A DNA stretch of 64,000 nt. It comes from Favolaschia claudopus (taxonomy: Eukaryota > Basidiomycota > Agaricomycetes > Agaricales > Mycenaceae). Position 1 is the first letter of the stretch. Each line of letters begins with the position of its first letter. Position numbers and translations under genes: made by a program. This document shows, piece after piece, positions 63,781 through 64,000 of the stretch. The stretch spans positions 310,001-374,000 of the forward strand of contig JAWWNJ010000122.1 in assembly GCA_037176885.1 (NCBI GenBank), read 5' to 3'. The notes below the pieces were generated by a model, which did not search any database, was not told the origin of the DNA, and saw nothing but the letters and a program-made list of their open reading frames with translations.

Positions 63781-64000
63781 GAATGGGTTATTTTACTTCT
63801 CTAAATCATCATAAATTGCTGAATCGATATCTAGTATCACCGAAAATGCTTTCAAGCCTTAAGGTTCACCAAATCGTGGATTTGCCCGACGTGTTCAGCC
63901 GCAAAAGCGGCAAAAAAGCTGCGCCGATAGATGGCGGAAGCGCTTACATAGGTAGCAATTAGCTAGAATATTGGTTATTAGAATCTACTGCGATGAATTC

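Noticed and set aside
1..64000. CRISPR arrays or bacterial-style operons
   Set aside because: The tandem repeats found have no spacer structure, and gene structure is eukaryotic with introns throughout.

Overview
The window looks like a piece of the genome of a mushroom-forming fungus (Agaricomycetes, Basidiomycota). The evidence is introns of about 45-65 nt, Plavaka, Tnp2/CACTA and KDZ transposases, a TET/JBP-type dioxygenase beside a KDZ transposase, chromodomain Gypsy elements, and a NACHT-WD40 (NLR-like) gene. No bacterial operons, rRNA genes or CRISPR arrays are seen. Gene models come from reading ORFs and splice sites by eye; family names come from recognised motifs, not database searches.

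Layout. 1-5.1 kb: two genes of unknown function, the second interrupted by a 699-bp insertion and otherwise decaying. 5.8-8.9 kb: a CACTA/Tnp2 transposase gene. 9.7-10.4 kb: a small four-exon gene. 10.5-13.2 kb: a Plavaka transposase pseudogene. 13.2-22 kb: a Gypsy graveyard, with a chromovirus pol fragment and a gag gene tail to tail. Both are broken by DNA elements, one of them a Russian-doll nest with target-site duplications at every level. 22.1-23.4 kb: a two-exon gene. 25.1-31.3 kb: an NLR-like gene (C2, N-terminal helical domain, NACHT, about 21 WD40 repeats) with strongly homogenised repeats. 32.1-43 kb: a composite KDZ element with a KDZ transposase (CxC2 zinc cluster), a TET/JBP 2-oxoglutarate/Fe(II) dioxygenase, and a divergent multi-exon Cys-cluster gene. 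43.6-48.1 kb: Gypsy gag/protease and a LINE endonuclease fragment. 49.3-51.6 kb: a MITE directly upstream of a truncated kinase-like gene. 52.6-55.1 kb: an F-box gene split by a 1.2-kb Tc1/mariner-like element. 55.3-64 kb: MITEs, a LINE RNase H fragment, another inverted-repeat element and a fragmentary Cys-rich gene.

How the pieces fit. The most functional-looking unit is the KDZ/TET/JBP element: a transposase, a DNA-modifying dioxygenase and an accessory protein in one block. The KDZ-TET/JBP association is known in basidiomycetes; the accessory gene is the less familiar part. Each of its three genes has a frame break that falls in an A-run, so these are either assembly indels or early decay. 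The F-box gene (423 codons) reads cleanly once its transposon is excluded, so that insertion is probably recent.
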